Source: Catonia carolina
Taxonomy: Eukaryota; Arthropoda; Insecta; Hemiptera; Achilidae
NCBI GenBank assembly: GCA_035578175.1
Contig: JAQMRL010000001.1
Coordinates: forward strand, 377,647,220-377,711,219
Direction: 5' to 3'
Length of the DNA: 64,000 nt
Shown in pieces: positions 53,295 to 64,000 of the stretch. Numbering within the stretch: the first letter of the stretch is position 1; each line of letters starts with the position of its first letter. Under the pieces are notes generated by a model. The model searched no databases and was not told where the DNA came from. It was given only the letters and a program-made list of their open reading frames with translations. Made by a program: the position numbers and the translations under genes.

Positions 53295-53988
53295 TGTCGC
53301 CGACCGGGGCCGACAACACGTGGCAAAACCTTGTTTGTAAAATTGGTGGCCCTGAAAAGGGCCGTTTGATTGGTTAAGGGGTCCTGAAAAGGACCGTTGT
53401 AGTTAGTGGTTTGGTGGTTCTAAAAAGGGCCGGTTGTACTATGTTGTTGGCCCTGAAAAGGGCCATTAAAGGTGGCTGGACGCGGCGAGCTGGCGTGTGC
53501 AAAGCGGTGTCCAAAGGAAGGCGGCTCGGCTACCGGGTTCAAGCTTAGCCTTCCCTCAGCGGCAGTTGGGTCCCCACTGCAGCGTGACAGTGGTGGCCCC
53601 CAGAGCCCCGTGTGTCGGGTTGGCGTAGGCCGGCGGCCTCCGGGCCTGCGCTAACCTCTGTCTTCACCATGGTGTCAGCCAGCACGCACGGGCTTCCATC
53701 AGCTGACCGATGCGGGAATGTGGCGTCCGCCACCGGTAGCGTCGTCCAGGAATGGCCTCGTCCGGGCTCGGCTGAGGTGTTTATCTTCTTCTTGTTAGTT
53801 CTCCTCCATTTTGAAGCTGGCTTCAGAATATGCCTCGCGGACCAATGCCGTTGCTTAAATCCCCCCAGGCGAGTCCACTGCCTGGGGGGGGGGGAGAGAT
53901 ACTGCTTGCTGCGTGTCGGCAGCGCTACTCACGGCCGGTTCTGGAACAGTATGTATATCGCTGATAATCGTGGGAGCCGCTGGCGACA
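53295..53988. mobile_element. GC-rich solo-LTR-like island
   Basis: 694 bp beginning TGTCGCC and ending GGCGACA (TG...CA with a 7-base inverted end), flanked by ATAT at 53291-53294 and 53989-53992. This fits a solo LTR with a 4-bp target duplication. The base composition is markedly GC-rich against about 30 percent GC around it. It holds four tandem stem-loops (53348-53464), an 11-base G run and a 10-bp-stem hairpin CCCCCCAGGC/GCCTGGGGGG (53861-53889). The reading frames inside have no recognised domain. A short TIR DNA transposon is the alternative. Confidence 0.6.
53348..53464 (-). promoter_or_regulatory. Four tandem histone-mRNA-type 3-prime stem-loops
   Basis: On the minus strand GGCCCTTTTCAGGGCC occurs at 53464-53449 and 53363-53348, and GGTCCTTTTCAGGACC at 53395-53380. 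All three fit the metazoan histone consensus GGYYYTTTTCARRRCC (6-bp stem, TTTC loop). A fourth, GGCCCTTTTTAGAACC at 53431-53416, has two mismatched pairs. Start spacing is 32-36 bases. The 53363-53348 copy keeps ACC after the stem, like histone genes. No histone coding sequence is adjacent. Whether SLBP would bind is unknown. Confidence 0.75.
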
Positions 53989-54439
53989 ATATATATTAGG
54001 CCAATAAGTTTTGAGTGAGGGGATTGTAAGTTGAATGTTTTTGTAGAAAACTGATAAAGCTGGATTTGTAAATTTTGAGAGTGAGTGCTTTGATATGACG
54101 TCAGTAACAGTTACACTTGGCAATTATTACAAGCTTGAATGAAAAGCGTACATTTGATTTTGTTATTGCAAGATAAATTGCAGATTCATTGAATTGTATT
54201 TTCTCTCAAAGAATTGAAATCCTTTCCAGTAATCGTATCGTTTGGTTATATCTCTTTGATAAGAATACAATGTAAAAATAATAAGGTTAATGCCATTTCG
54301 CACTGTATTAAAATTACAGGTACTGTTTTTTAAAGTTTTGTTCAGTAAAATTCATTAATTGAAGATATTCCATTTACAGAATGTAAAAAAAAAGGAATTA
54401 TGAAATTTTTATTAAACACTCTTCAACGACGTACCCCTC
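53989..54439. other. AT-rich DNA, no gene seen
   Basis: Nothing recognised on either strand. Confidence 0.5.
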
Positions 54440-54860
54440 AGTAGGAAAAGCCGTACTAGGAAGTATGCCGTTTAAGGAGACTTTAATACAGTGAGATTAC
54501 TGAAAAAGGTGGACAAGTTAATATCGAAGCGCCGAATATTGAAAGAGAAAGTATGTGATATACGGAAAAGCTCCCCAATGAATGGAAACAGCACTTATAA
54601 ACCCGCTTCACATGACAGAAATTAGAAAGGGTGAAAATAACTCTTTTGTGATTACCCTTTTATCAGACCCATGCAATGTAATCTTCAAAGCACACCCATG
54701 TGACCAAGTTAAAGAATTATAAAGACTAGAAGAAAAGTATACTTTTAAAGGAGAAGATAACTGGAGCCTAATATATGAGTATTGAAAACGTTTTATGAAC
54801 TTTAAAGAAGCATACGGTGCAGTCAAGCAAAAAATCGTTACTGATCATCATTACATAATA
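54440..54860 (+). pseudogene. Degenerate RTE-like LINE reverse transcriptase fragment
   Basis: Broken frames resemble the early RT: a LPNEWK-type motif with INPLHMTEI near 54560-54620 and FKEAYGAVKQ near 54800-54830, where the catalytic Asp region DFK.AYDSV is expected. There are many stops. Confidence 0.45.
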
Positions 54861-56116
54861 TCTAGTAATCGTTCAAAACGAGAAATCTTTCAGGAAATAT
54901 TAATATAGTCTGATTTAAAGTAAAATTCAAAAAAGTCCCGAAGAAAAAAAGATTGTTACTGGAATCAGATACTGTGACGGATACATTATATTCCACAAAA
55001 GGGTTATTCAACCCGTTTCAAAATAACTGATAAATAGTTTTGTCAGTCATTGTTTATTAAGATCTTTGAGCACTTTCAGGGCTACTCAGAACTTTAAGGC
55101 ATACACAACTTCACAAAAAACATCATTTAGTTGATTAGGCAAAATTAATTTTTCTGAGTAATTATGTGAAAATAGTTATATAAATGCAGTAAATTTTCCA
55201 AACAAATAATAGATTAATTTTTTTTTTCTTCTCAAAGCAAAATTTCTGGTAATGTTTTTTAATATGTACATCGATATAAGTTTTAGTTCGAATTTATTTA
55301 TTCGTATATACTATCAGAAACGATAATTTTTTCTTTTGATATTAATTAAAACCGATGTATGATGAATATCATTTTAAATGTTGGACAAAATCGATTCGTC
55401 TAACGTCAAATGTAGGCCTACAGTATATTTATTTGAAAGTACCATAAAAGCAAACAAACTAAGACATGTGTCATAAGATGGTTGAGTTATAGGAATCGAT
55501 ATAGGTAATAGTAATTTTAAATTAATTCCAGTGAATGATTTATTGATGGTAATTTGTAACTTTAATTAAATTTTCAACTTTATCTATAATGTACACTTTC
55601 CAGACCAAAAGCTAAACGTAATTTAATAAATAAAAATGTAGGTCAGTGAAACATATTATTTTCACATTTACACGATTATTTCAAATATTCCAAATATTAA
55701 GTAAAATTTGCGTTAATTTTATTCTCACATAAGAAGAAGCCTTCTCTGAAATACTAGTTGGAGTAAATGGGGTTGGGAACTCACATCTAAAGTTTCTAAA
55801 ACCGACCACCTGAGTAACGAGCATGATGTTTAGTACATGACGTATGGTTTAAGAGATCTCTTACGCAAACTCCTCGCTTGACTAATTTAACGAAGCGGTA
55901 TATTTTTTAAACACCAAACTGCTACGTAGCGTTCCTCTGGGAAAGCCGTAGAATTTACTTTCTGTCAATTTTGAAAATACTAGAACTAGACTAAAATGCA
56001 TGAACGAGCCGGTCCCCAGTTCATTTTTCCCGATATTTATTTTATTTATTAAAGAAGAAAATAGTACTTGTTACTGTAAATTTACGAGTTACTGTTACAA
56101 GTTACTGTAAAAGTAT
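54861..56116. other. AT-rich DNA, no gene seen
   Basis: Nothing recognised on either strand. Confidence 0.5.
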
Positions 56117-56735
56117 GAGGTCTGCTCAGAAAATAATGGGAATTTTTAAATTTTAAGGAGAGAAAATTACTTACAAATGCTGCAGGAAATAATAATTCCG
56201 GAACTTGAAAACATCCCTGTTTACAATAACCAATCGCTCATCTGGCAACAAGATGGCACCCCTGCACATTTCGGTATCGATGTTCGTGAGTTTCTAAATT
56301 CCAAAGTTGATGAATGGATTGGTCATCGTAGTGGAATGGCCTGCGCGCTCGCCAGACTTAACGCGATATGATTTTTCACTGGGGGCATTGTAAAGGAACT
56401 AATGTATTCTTCCAAGCCATAAAACCTGCACGAACAAAAAAGTTCAATTAAAATTGCATTTGACTATGTAAATGACGATAAAAGGTTACAGTTGAAATTT
56501 GGGAGTCAGTTTTAAGGCGCTGTATAAAGTGTAGAGAGAATAATGATGGACCTTTTGAACATCTGCTATATCATTTTCAAGGGAATATTTACAGATATGT
56601 AAATCTGTATTATCAGAATATGTACAGTTCATACAATAAATTTGGTTTTTGTGTCTATAAGGTTCTTATTCATTAACCTTTCTTCCGATTTCATAAATAT
56701 TGGGGACCGCCTTATGGGCCACTCTGTACACACCA
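56117..56735 (+). pseudogene. Mariner/Tc1-type transposon relic
   Basis: A frame at 56177-56371 reads IIPELENIPVYNNQSLIWQQ and DGTPAHFGIDVREFLNSKVD, the second-Asp block (QQDGAPAH) of an IS630/Tc1/mariner transposase. A frameshift follows; RSPDLTRYDFSLGAL continues in another frame near 56352-56390, and a C-terminal stretch (KRLQLKFGSQF region) near 56480. N-terminal parts are missing. Confidence 0.75.
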
Positions 56736-57939
56736 CTTCATAGAATACATAATTTCTTACAATGAACACTATAATAGGCTACGGTATACAATACCTGTAT
56801 GTATATACAGAAAAATCATAAGATAAGTTTAAACTTGTGGTGTAGAATTGTGGGGTTTTACTAAACTATACAATACAAAATAAATTGAGGTAACACATAA
56901 ACAAAATACTATATAAAAACACAAAAAGAATTAAAATAAATTATAAACTTTTAAGATGTATAATATCTGTATTACAAAAGTAGAAAAATCTGGCAGATTT
57001 TCGTATGAAAAAGGCTTTTATAGATTTTATATTTTCAACAGCGTACGTGGAAAAGTTTCATATTCTTTATGTATATTGATGGCATTGAAAAAGTTTTTTT
57101 TATTTATTGTAGCACTTGTAAATTTTTAGTTTGATTTATTGTGCCTAAGTTAAATTGAATGAATTTATAAAAATACATTTACATATGTGTGTAAACTTTA
57201 GTATTTTGATAAACTTTTCTGAGCAACGAAAAAATTAAGTTTTAAGCTGACAAAATTTTCCCTAATACACGTAGCGCAGTTATTCATTTTATAGTATATA
57301 ATTTTACGCTTTGTTATAAATATAAATGGTTAATAAAGAAAACTGTAATAACATTATAATCTAATCGAAAAGCTTTTAATTGTCAATGATATTAGTAGCA
57401 AACTTTTTATTTTTATCTCAAAGGATAAAACAAGGCAAACCGACCGCATTATTAAAATAAGATTGCTGTTATTTTCATAAAAAATTACGTCGTTTACAAA
57501 AAAATCAATTTACCTTTTGTTAATGAATATTCCTTGTCATTTTTTTAATAAAGGAAATTGTATATTTTTAGAAACCTGACAGCCATTTAGAAAAACCTTC
57601 GAAAATTTTTGAATTTTCAAGTTTCATAAAATTTCTAACATAACTTCTTAGCTTTTTAAAAGTATACAAAAACAAAAATTAAGTATTTTATTAATTAAAA
57701 AGAACTGGGGTCCTTTCATCTATACTCTCTTCAAGAAACATAGGTTACCTATATTTGATAAAATTTTAAGCAAAAAATCAGTACTAAGAATTTATTGTTA
57801 TTTTTATATAATTATATTGCACTGTAGTATGAATTCTGTTTAACAGAATTTTAAGATGATAGGAAAATGTACAAAAGTGTTTTTTTTTCTAAAGGTAATG
57901 CATTGGTTTTATTGTTTTGCTGATGAAACTATAAATAGG
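56736..57939. other. AT-rich DNA, no gene seen
   Basis: A short GVELWGFT-like echo near 56840-56870 hints at a LINE fragment too small to call. Nothing else. Confidence 0.4.
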
Positions 57940-58235
57940 TATTTTGTTAACAATTATTCCTCACTTACGTTCCTTCTTCCGCACCAAAGATTCGTGAACT
58001 GCATATTGAAATTTCAAAAGTTTCAATCAATAATACTTAAAAATAAATTACAGATTCACCTCGGTACATACTTAAAACTATAATACACGGAGACATGAAT
58101 ACTCTCGCAGTACACGAAGAAATACAGAAAATTTGCACCAATTACCAAACACATGAAAATCATCTAATTCCAAAAGACATCAAACTTCTAGACTACAGTG
58201 AAACACACAGATGACTACAAAGCCTACACCCTACA
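57940..58235 (+). pseudogene. Degenerate jockey-like LINE C-terminus
   Basis: Frames read CILKFQKFQSIILKNK (compare LQRFQSKFLRLI), then DMNTLAVHEEIQKICTNYQT and NHLIPKDIKLLD (compare the VREEISS and LLD blocks of the intact LINE). Broken by a frameshift near 58084. Confidence 0.55.
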
Positions 58236-58373
58236 GACTGATTTTAATATATAATTTTCTTTCTACTTATAGGCCTATGGCAAGAACAAAAACACAAAAT
58301 TGGAAATTTGTAGAGTGGATGTTATACACTTATGATGTAATACTTAAAACATTTTATCTACTCATTAGTTACG

Positions 58374-58440
58374 TCTACACTCGTGCGCTTCAACGCATGC
58401 GATAACGCATGCCTCATTGCATGCGCTTAGAGGCATGCCA
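58374..58440. repeat. GCATGC cluster with 12-bp spacing
   Basis: GCATGC occurs at 58395, 58407, 58419 and 58433 just after CGTCTACACTCGTGCG. The regular spacing suggests protein-binding sites, most simply subterminal repeats of a DNA transposon. Confidence 0.7.
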
Positions 58441-59786
58441 TTTCACCTGTCCGCACCCGTTTGAAGAGCTTTATCTCAAAAAAAAAACATAACGAGTACT
58501 TTTGAACACTACACTAAATGAAAGCCCGTTCTTTCCTGCATTGATTGGTTTGACTTAGATTATTTTTTTAGAAGCGAGTCGGAGATGCAGCAATTTACGC
58601 ATAAAGAGTTCTCAGATTTTAGCCGGATTTCCGTTAATGTGGTTTTTAAACGTCCGTTACTCCGTCCAAGCTTTTCATAAAAGAACGGCGTTTAAGTACG
58701 TTGAAGATCAGAGTTTTCTCTATATAAACATTTTAAAATAGAAGTCTGACGTTCCATTTCAAAATGCCGGCCATGATTTTAAGTGTATTTTGGCTTCACG
58801 TAAAGATAGGAAAGATAGGAAAATGATTTTTTATCGGAACTATGCATTTTTACAGCAGTATTGTGGCATGGTCGTATTTTGCATTTGTAATTAGAAATAG
58901 ATATATGATGTTAATAGAAAATTCTATTAGCCTTTAAACTTCTTGAGAGAAATCTGAGCTCTCTAGCGGTATCCGTTCCGAGTATAATCGTTTATAAAAA
59001 CAAACTTCTGTGTTTTTCCTACTGCAACCCATTCCGTAGCTCATTTGAATCATTTAGCGATGTTTTTATTAAAAAAAATAAACGCTTTGCTTGACATAAA
59101 ACTGTTGTGAAAATGGATGGTTCAGTCCAAAAATCATTTCCCTACCATTTCCCTTAAATCCCTATCATTTCCCTTAAATTATCTAAATAGGTATCCGACT
59201 CTTTTAGAATACTCGTTCAATAATAGGCAGCCTGTTCTGTACACGACCATTTACTCGTATATTACACATAATATTTCCAACTATTTCTTTGAAACCCTAT
59301 TTATCACTCTTATTATTTAATTTAACATTTTTAAAATCTCGGTGCTCCTCGATAATTTTCGAACACACATTCCATTTAGATACTGCCACAATAATTATTA
59401 CTGTTAATTATTTAATGTGTTATTAAAATTTTTTATTGATAACCCAACTGAATCACTATGTGACTATCAAAAATTTTCTCAGAAAATCTATTAAAGTTTT
59501 ATATTGTATTGTTTATCGTGAACCATCCGTAATAGTTCTGCTTTAATTAAATTCATGTACGCGTGTCTGTAAATTGATAGCACAGTCAAAGGGTTGTCAA
59601 TGTTTTCACTGCACTATGCGTATTCAATATATTATAGAGTTTATGTAGCTTGTTAAGGCATATTGATAGAATAAACTCATATAGACGGCACGTTTACAAT
59701 TCGATTTTCAGACTAAATTTTAAACATCAGTAGGCTAAAATTAAAATTTAGTTTTGAAAAGTGTTTTTAATTAATAATTAATTGTC
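58441..59786. other. AT-rich DNA, no gene seen
   Basis: Nothing recognised on either strand. Confidence 0.5.
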
Positions 59787-59995
59787 CCACCAGGTTGGTC
59801 TAGAGGTATAGTCGTCGCCACGAGTCAGCAGTTAGGAGACGAAGGTTCCTGGTTCAAATCCTAGTACAGGTAAAGGCTTTTATACGGATTTGAATACTAG
59901 GCAGTGGTTACCGGTGTACATCTGTATCGGTGTACATCTCATTTACATGTCATACACATCATGCTCATCTTATTGGGTCATGGTGCTGCATATTG
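59787..59995 (+). repeat. tRNA-derived SINE, family S3
   Basis: The A-box-like GGTTGGTCTAGAGGTATAG and B-box-like CTGGTTCAAATCCTAG are spaced as in a tRNA. The body has GGATTTGAATACTAGGCAGT and TTACCGGTGTACATC. No flanking duplication identified. Confidence 0.65.
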
Positions 59996-60414
59996 TTTTT
60001 AAATTTAACAGATTGCAACGTACACACATTAGGGATAAATCATTAAACATCTTATTTTCTATCTACAGTCGTAGTGATTTTAAATTCTTCAATGAAGAAA
60101 GTCTCCGTAACATTCTCGTATTTAACGATATCAGCTTTTGCTCTGCAACCTTCACGTATACCATGTATTACGATTTATATGTTTTTTTAAAATTTCTGTT
60201 CAAAACTAACAATGGTATTCTCTGTAGCGTAGTTAACTTAAGCTCTAGGTTAAGCTGAAGTTCTTGACGATGGTTGAGTGAGATCGATTCCCAGTCAGGA
60301 TTTAGAAAACTGTAACACGTTAAAGTTGCATAAGTCGTATTCTATCCATAGCAAAATGTAGCAAACTTCCCGAAATAATTCATGGATAGGCCTTATAGTA
60401 ATTTACACCTTTGG
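59996..60414. other. Unassigned DNA
   Basis: A 122-codon frame starts in the SINE (59890) and runs through here without recognisable domains. CTGTAGCGTAGTT near 60223 and GATCGATTCCCAGTC near 60282 may be a degraded tRNA-like SINE head. Confidence 0.35.
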
Positions 60415-60690
60415 TCCTTCTTCTTCTTTTTCTTCCTAACAAGGATTAGGCATAAGCCTGTTCCGAACTCACAAACCATTCTGGGCGTCTACACAAACAC
60501 GAGACATTCCAACCCGTACATCTCGACTACTGCCATCTTCTTCGAAATCTTCCCACCTCCCTTCTTCCAAATGGAATGTATTCCGTCACTTTTATGGGTA
60601 TTCTCTCCTCTGGCATCCGTTCAAAATGTTGCCTCCATTGATTCCGCTACTTCTCCTCTTTTTCAATCAAGCTAAATTCACCTTTGATGT
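60415..60690 (-). pseudogene. LINE C-terminal tail, antisense
   Basis: On the minus strand frames give ATF.TDARGENTHK and IHSIWKKGGGKISKKM, ending in a GTGLCLILVRK-type stretch. This parallels the H..RM..ER......GRR..GRP..RW tail of RTE/CR1-type LINEs. Weakly supported. Confidence 0.4.
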
Positions 60691-62736
60691 AATTTCAACT
60701 ACTATTAATTAAGATTCTAAAAAAGGTGTTCTTACAGAATTTAAATTATTACTATTTAAAAAGATTTTATCACTTAACTGGAGTTTTGTATTCGTACGTT
60801 CAATGCAAATATAAAATAACAAATTCAATGATTTAGTATAGAGTTGTTTATATTTGAAATATTATTTAACACGAACATGGCCTTAGACCATAAATATTAA
60901 CGAAACAATACTAATCTCTTGTTGATGCTCAGCATTCACAAATTCAAGTCCCAGTCTTTTTATTTTTCTTAATAAACCAACAGTTAGTAGACCTAACAAT
61001 TAAAATAATTAAAAAAGAAATATTTAAATTTATGTAAAACATGTCTCTTAAGATTTTTTAACTTCCATAGATTTATAAAATTCCATTCTAAAAATTGTAA
61101 TATAAGAACTTAGTTTCCCCACACTGGGATGACAAATTTGTAATATAATATTGTGTAAGTAGTAATAGTGAAATCCCTACAAGTGGGTGCCAAATTTGTA
61201 ATATAGGAAATTACTTTGAATGTTTGATATATAATTAATTAAATTAATAGGTTCATTATTTTTAAAATAATTAGAAATACTATTTTGATTTAAAGTTTAA
61301 AATTTAAATTGGTCCAAAGAGTGAAGTTGAACGAAAAGTTTCAGAAATTGACTTGTCAGGATATAAAAAAATAACTTGTATGTTAGAAATAATACATACG
61401 TTTATTTAGATCAATAAAATAAAGAAATATTTTTATTATTACTAAAGTATACAAAGTTAAATACAATCCCCAGTTTAATTTTATATTATTATTGTCCTAG
61501 AATTTACTTTACTTATTTATATAGCGCTTTCATTAAAAAAATACATATTTACGTAGACAATCTGTAGAGATAATGATTTAATAAAGGTACCTGTTGTTTG
61601 ATCTTCATTTGCATGTCCTTAATTCAGGTGCGGTGGAATCTAGATGTTGGATCTTCGCCGGTTTTTTCTTCCATTATACTGCACTAAATATTTCACTGGT
61701 TATTAATACATTTAAGTTACTGTTCAAATTTACTTATAAAGTTAATTCACTGTACAATGCTAATAAATTACATTTTGCTTTATGACTTATAAATTTTACA
61801 TATTGGCCAACACACGTCTGTCCAGTTTTAGATCTTTCATCTGACTCCTCGAATTTTTATAAAAATCATAGAGTCTGGCTTTTGTTAACTTTGAATCAAT
61901 CCGTTAACTTTGAATTGTCCAATTAAAATCTTTGTCCCTTATGTCTTATAACCAATCACATCATATTACCGAGGTCAACCTAACATCCTCTCCAGCTACA
62001 CAACATCTTACACGTGCCTTGAATATTCTTTTGTACTTTCCGATAGACAAAATATGTCACATAAATTATATACTATTTTTATTTCGGTACTATACCGACA
62101 ATAAAACAAAAAATTTAAAAAAAATCATTAACACAGATTTATTTTTTTAAATTTTATTACATAATATTTTGTTACACTACAATTAATAATTTTTTTTCTC
62201 TTTAATTCTTTATTTACAACTGTAAAAGTTTACAACAAGCAAATGTGATGATTATGATAATAATGTAAATGACATGATAGGCATGAGAGGGGTAGGGCTC
62301 CTATTGGTGCCTCCCCAAGAATGAAATTTGTGTATCAAATTAGCAGGTCTCTACTCCAGCATCTTTTAAGGCGTCTAGGAGAATTATTAGGTAAATGGAA
62401 GGTGGAAAGTGAACGCACCAGTGGGTTCTCGTGTTCGTGTGACTTGTCGTGAAAGCGTTTGTATAGGTACCCGATGGAGTTTTATACAAGTGGTGTTTTC
62501 AAATCTGTTTGTAAGGTAATAAATAATTAAATTAAATAAAAGTAATAAATTCACATACATAAATTTGATATATCGATATTAAATTGTATTCAGCTGTGCT
62601 GCTTAAGCCTACACAGTACAAGAAATAATTGCTTGACCCCTTTATACAGAGCAACAAAAACTAAGAAAATAAAATTTGAAATCAAGATGGCAAAGATTAT
62701 TTTTTTGTCTAATTTTCTATTACGGAACAGTTAAAT
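60691..62736. other. AT-rich DNA with a short duplication, no gene seen
   Basis: About 61110-61207 contains two diverged units ending CAAATTTGTAATATA. A more GC-rich patch at 62280-62480 is unassigned. No coding signal. Confidence 0.5.
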
Positions 62737-62825
62737 TTAACTGCACAACTTCCGTATATGATATTTGAATAGCGGTGGGGAATTTCACTTTAAGGAGAAG
62801 AGGAAACCAGTGGTACATTCTCCGT
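62737..62825. repeat. Short repeat shared with 47413-47505
   Basis: Both contain CTGCACAA, TTCCGT, a GATATTT, and TTTAAGGAGAAGAG in the same order. Here it abuts a LINE fragment, so it may be part of that LINE's 3-prime region. Confidence 0.6.
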
Positions 62826-63170
62826 GTAAAACTACTCTGGCCTGTGGGATATGAACGTTTACAGCTCCACAGGTGGACAAGTTTGAAGTCGTAAGGTGAA
62901 CATAAACTGTGTTAATTTTATTTGGTTCACCTTAATACGCCAACGGGTAATCCAGCCCTGTATTAACAAAACATGCCGCTGCGCCAATCTAGAAGCCTCA
63001 TCCGCGCTCTTTTCCCGTACAAGAATTGCCATGTCGTCAGAATCCGTCGCGGTTATCGATTTGTCCAAAATAGCAATATCCGATGCAAATACGTTATACA
63101 GAATTGGGGATAGTATTGCCCCTTGGAGTACTCCGGTCTCAATTTTGTGGAGCTCAGAGTAAGCAGTACT
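62826..63170 (-). pseudogene. Jockey-like LINE reverse transcriptase fragment, antisense
   Basis: On the minus strand it reads GVLQGAILSPILYNVFASDI followed by a DSDDMAILVRE block in place of FADDTAIL, then HVLLIQGWITRWRIKVNQIK and FTLRLQTCPPVEL. This aligns in order with GVPQGSILSPFLY...FADDTAII...WCQKWRIKVNEQK...RESCPPV of the LINE at 5461-6672. The active-site FADD is altered to DSDD. Confidence 0.85.
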
Positions 63171-64000
63171 TTAAATCTTTTTAAATCAATTAGGCCTATA
63201 GAGTAAAATTAGTATAATGTTCTGGGTAATTGCAGTTGTCTAGATCCGGGTAATTCGGAATTTCTACATACTCTCTAACTAATTTTGATTGTTTATCGAG
63301 ACGATATAAATCTTAAATTAAGATGACATATCAATCGGTTAAAACTTACAATGATAATGACAAAATAATGAAAGTTCTCTAAGCAATAGTCAAAAGTTTA
63401 TGCCAGAATTATTTTGGATGGAGTCATCAAAGCCATGATTTAATTCGTATATATATAGGCCTATATGTGTAACAATACCAGAATTATAAATTTGTTGATC
63501 CCATACTCCCTAATGTAAAATTACAATTGATGTGACTTAAATAAATAATGAACCTATTAAGTGGATAAATACAGTATTTATTTTTAGAAGCACTTGTGGA
63601 ATTTTTAAGTAAATAAAATATTTTATACAATAATAGACTATTATTTTGCAATTGAGGCGAAGCAAATAGGGACTTGACAACAGTTCAGAATGTTCTATTG
63701 TACATTATTTCTAAGTATCATTAAGTAAGGCGTAGGCAGTTACTGATTTAATTAAATCAATTTTCAACAGTTAGCCACCTTTCTGTTAAGTTTATTAATA
63801 GAACAATTAGTACCAAAACGATAAAGCAACATGCACAATATCCAGGAGTACAATATATTTGCGCATTAAATTGCTATATAATTGACACTTATTCAAAAAT
63901 TGAATAAGAAATTGTAAAATTTGGGAAATAAATCTTTCGGCTGAATGTTCTTTTTAATCTCTATGTGTGTACGTTGCAATCCGTTAAATTTAAGAATAAT
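63171..64000. other. AT-rich DNA, no gene seen
   Basis: Nothing recognised on either strand. Confidence 0.5.

Noticed and set aside
53280..53480. Histone gene beside the stem-loops
   Set aside because: I checked the minus strand on both sides for histone C-terminal motifs (for example TLYGFGG or RIRGERA) and found none.
53472..54007. GC-rich frames of 60 and 131 codons as genes
   Set aside because: They lie inside the GC-rich LTR-like island. GC-rich DNA leaves frames open by chance and no domain is visible; one runs past the island's end.
59800..59875. Functional tRNA gene
   Set aside because: Only the promoter boxes are tRNA-like, and the arms do not fold properly. It continues into a SINE body.

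Overview
The window looks like repeat-rich, AT-rich nuclear DNA from an insect. The reasons are an intron-split prophenoloxidase gene of insect type, GT-AG introns several kilobases long, tRNA-derived SINEs, degenerate jockey-like and RTE-like LINEs, mariner/Tc1-type elements and a Ty3/gypsy retrotransposon. Some repeats recall hemipteran genomes, but that placement is only an impression. There is no sign of prokaryotic or organellar DNA. The one convincing host gene is prophenoloxidase (PPO), on the minus strand. Its first four coding exons lie at 21151-21038, 16492-16312, 13636-13404 and 3797-3595. Together they encode about 243 residues: the whole N-terminal hemocyanin-like domain and the copper-A half-site, with all three expected histidines. 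The splice phases agree across every junction. The remaining two thirds of the protein must lie left of position 1. The first three introns are about 4.5, 2.7 and 9.6 kb, and transposable elements fill much of them. Layout by region. 1-3.6 kb: a SINE, LINE relics and one member of a roughly 390-bp repeat family (R400). 3.6-21.2 kb: the PPO exons. Intron 3 holds a recent jockey-like LINE (perfect 12-bp target duplication) inserted into an element with a hammerhead-ribozyme-like core, and a nearly intact 5.3-kb Ty3/gypsy element whose LTRs differ at one base. Intron 1 holds a nearly perfect 685-bp tandem array of four units. 21.2-33.4 kb: upstream DNA with R400 copies, LINE relics and a 1.17-kb element with inverted repeats of about 200 bp. 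33.4-50.3 kb: nested repeats, including a dispersed repeat (R900) carrying a SINE and a DDE transposon, a fold-back mariner, SINEs of a second family, a second DDE transposon copy with a different internal deletion, a Helitron-like element with a 440-bp minisatellite, and a 768-bp deletion-derivative transposon. 50.3-64 kb: mostly AT-rich sequence, but with a striking GC-rich 694-bp solo-LTR-like island at 53295-53988. On its minus strand that island carries four tandem copies of the histone-mRNA 3-prime stem-loop, three of them exact consensus matches. This is the most unusual signal in the window. Apart from PPO, essentially every protein-like reading frame is of transposon origin. Long stretches are AT-rich DNA in which I see no gene.
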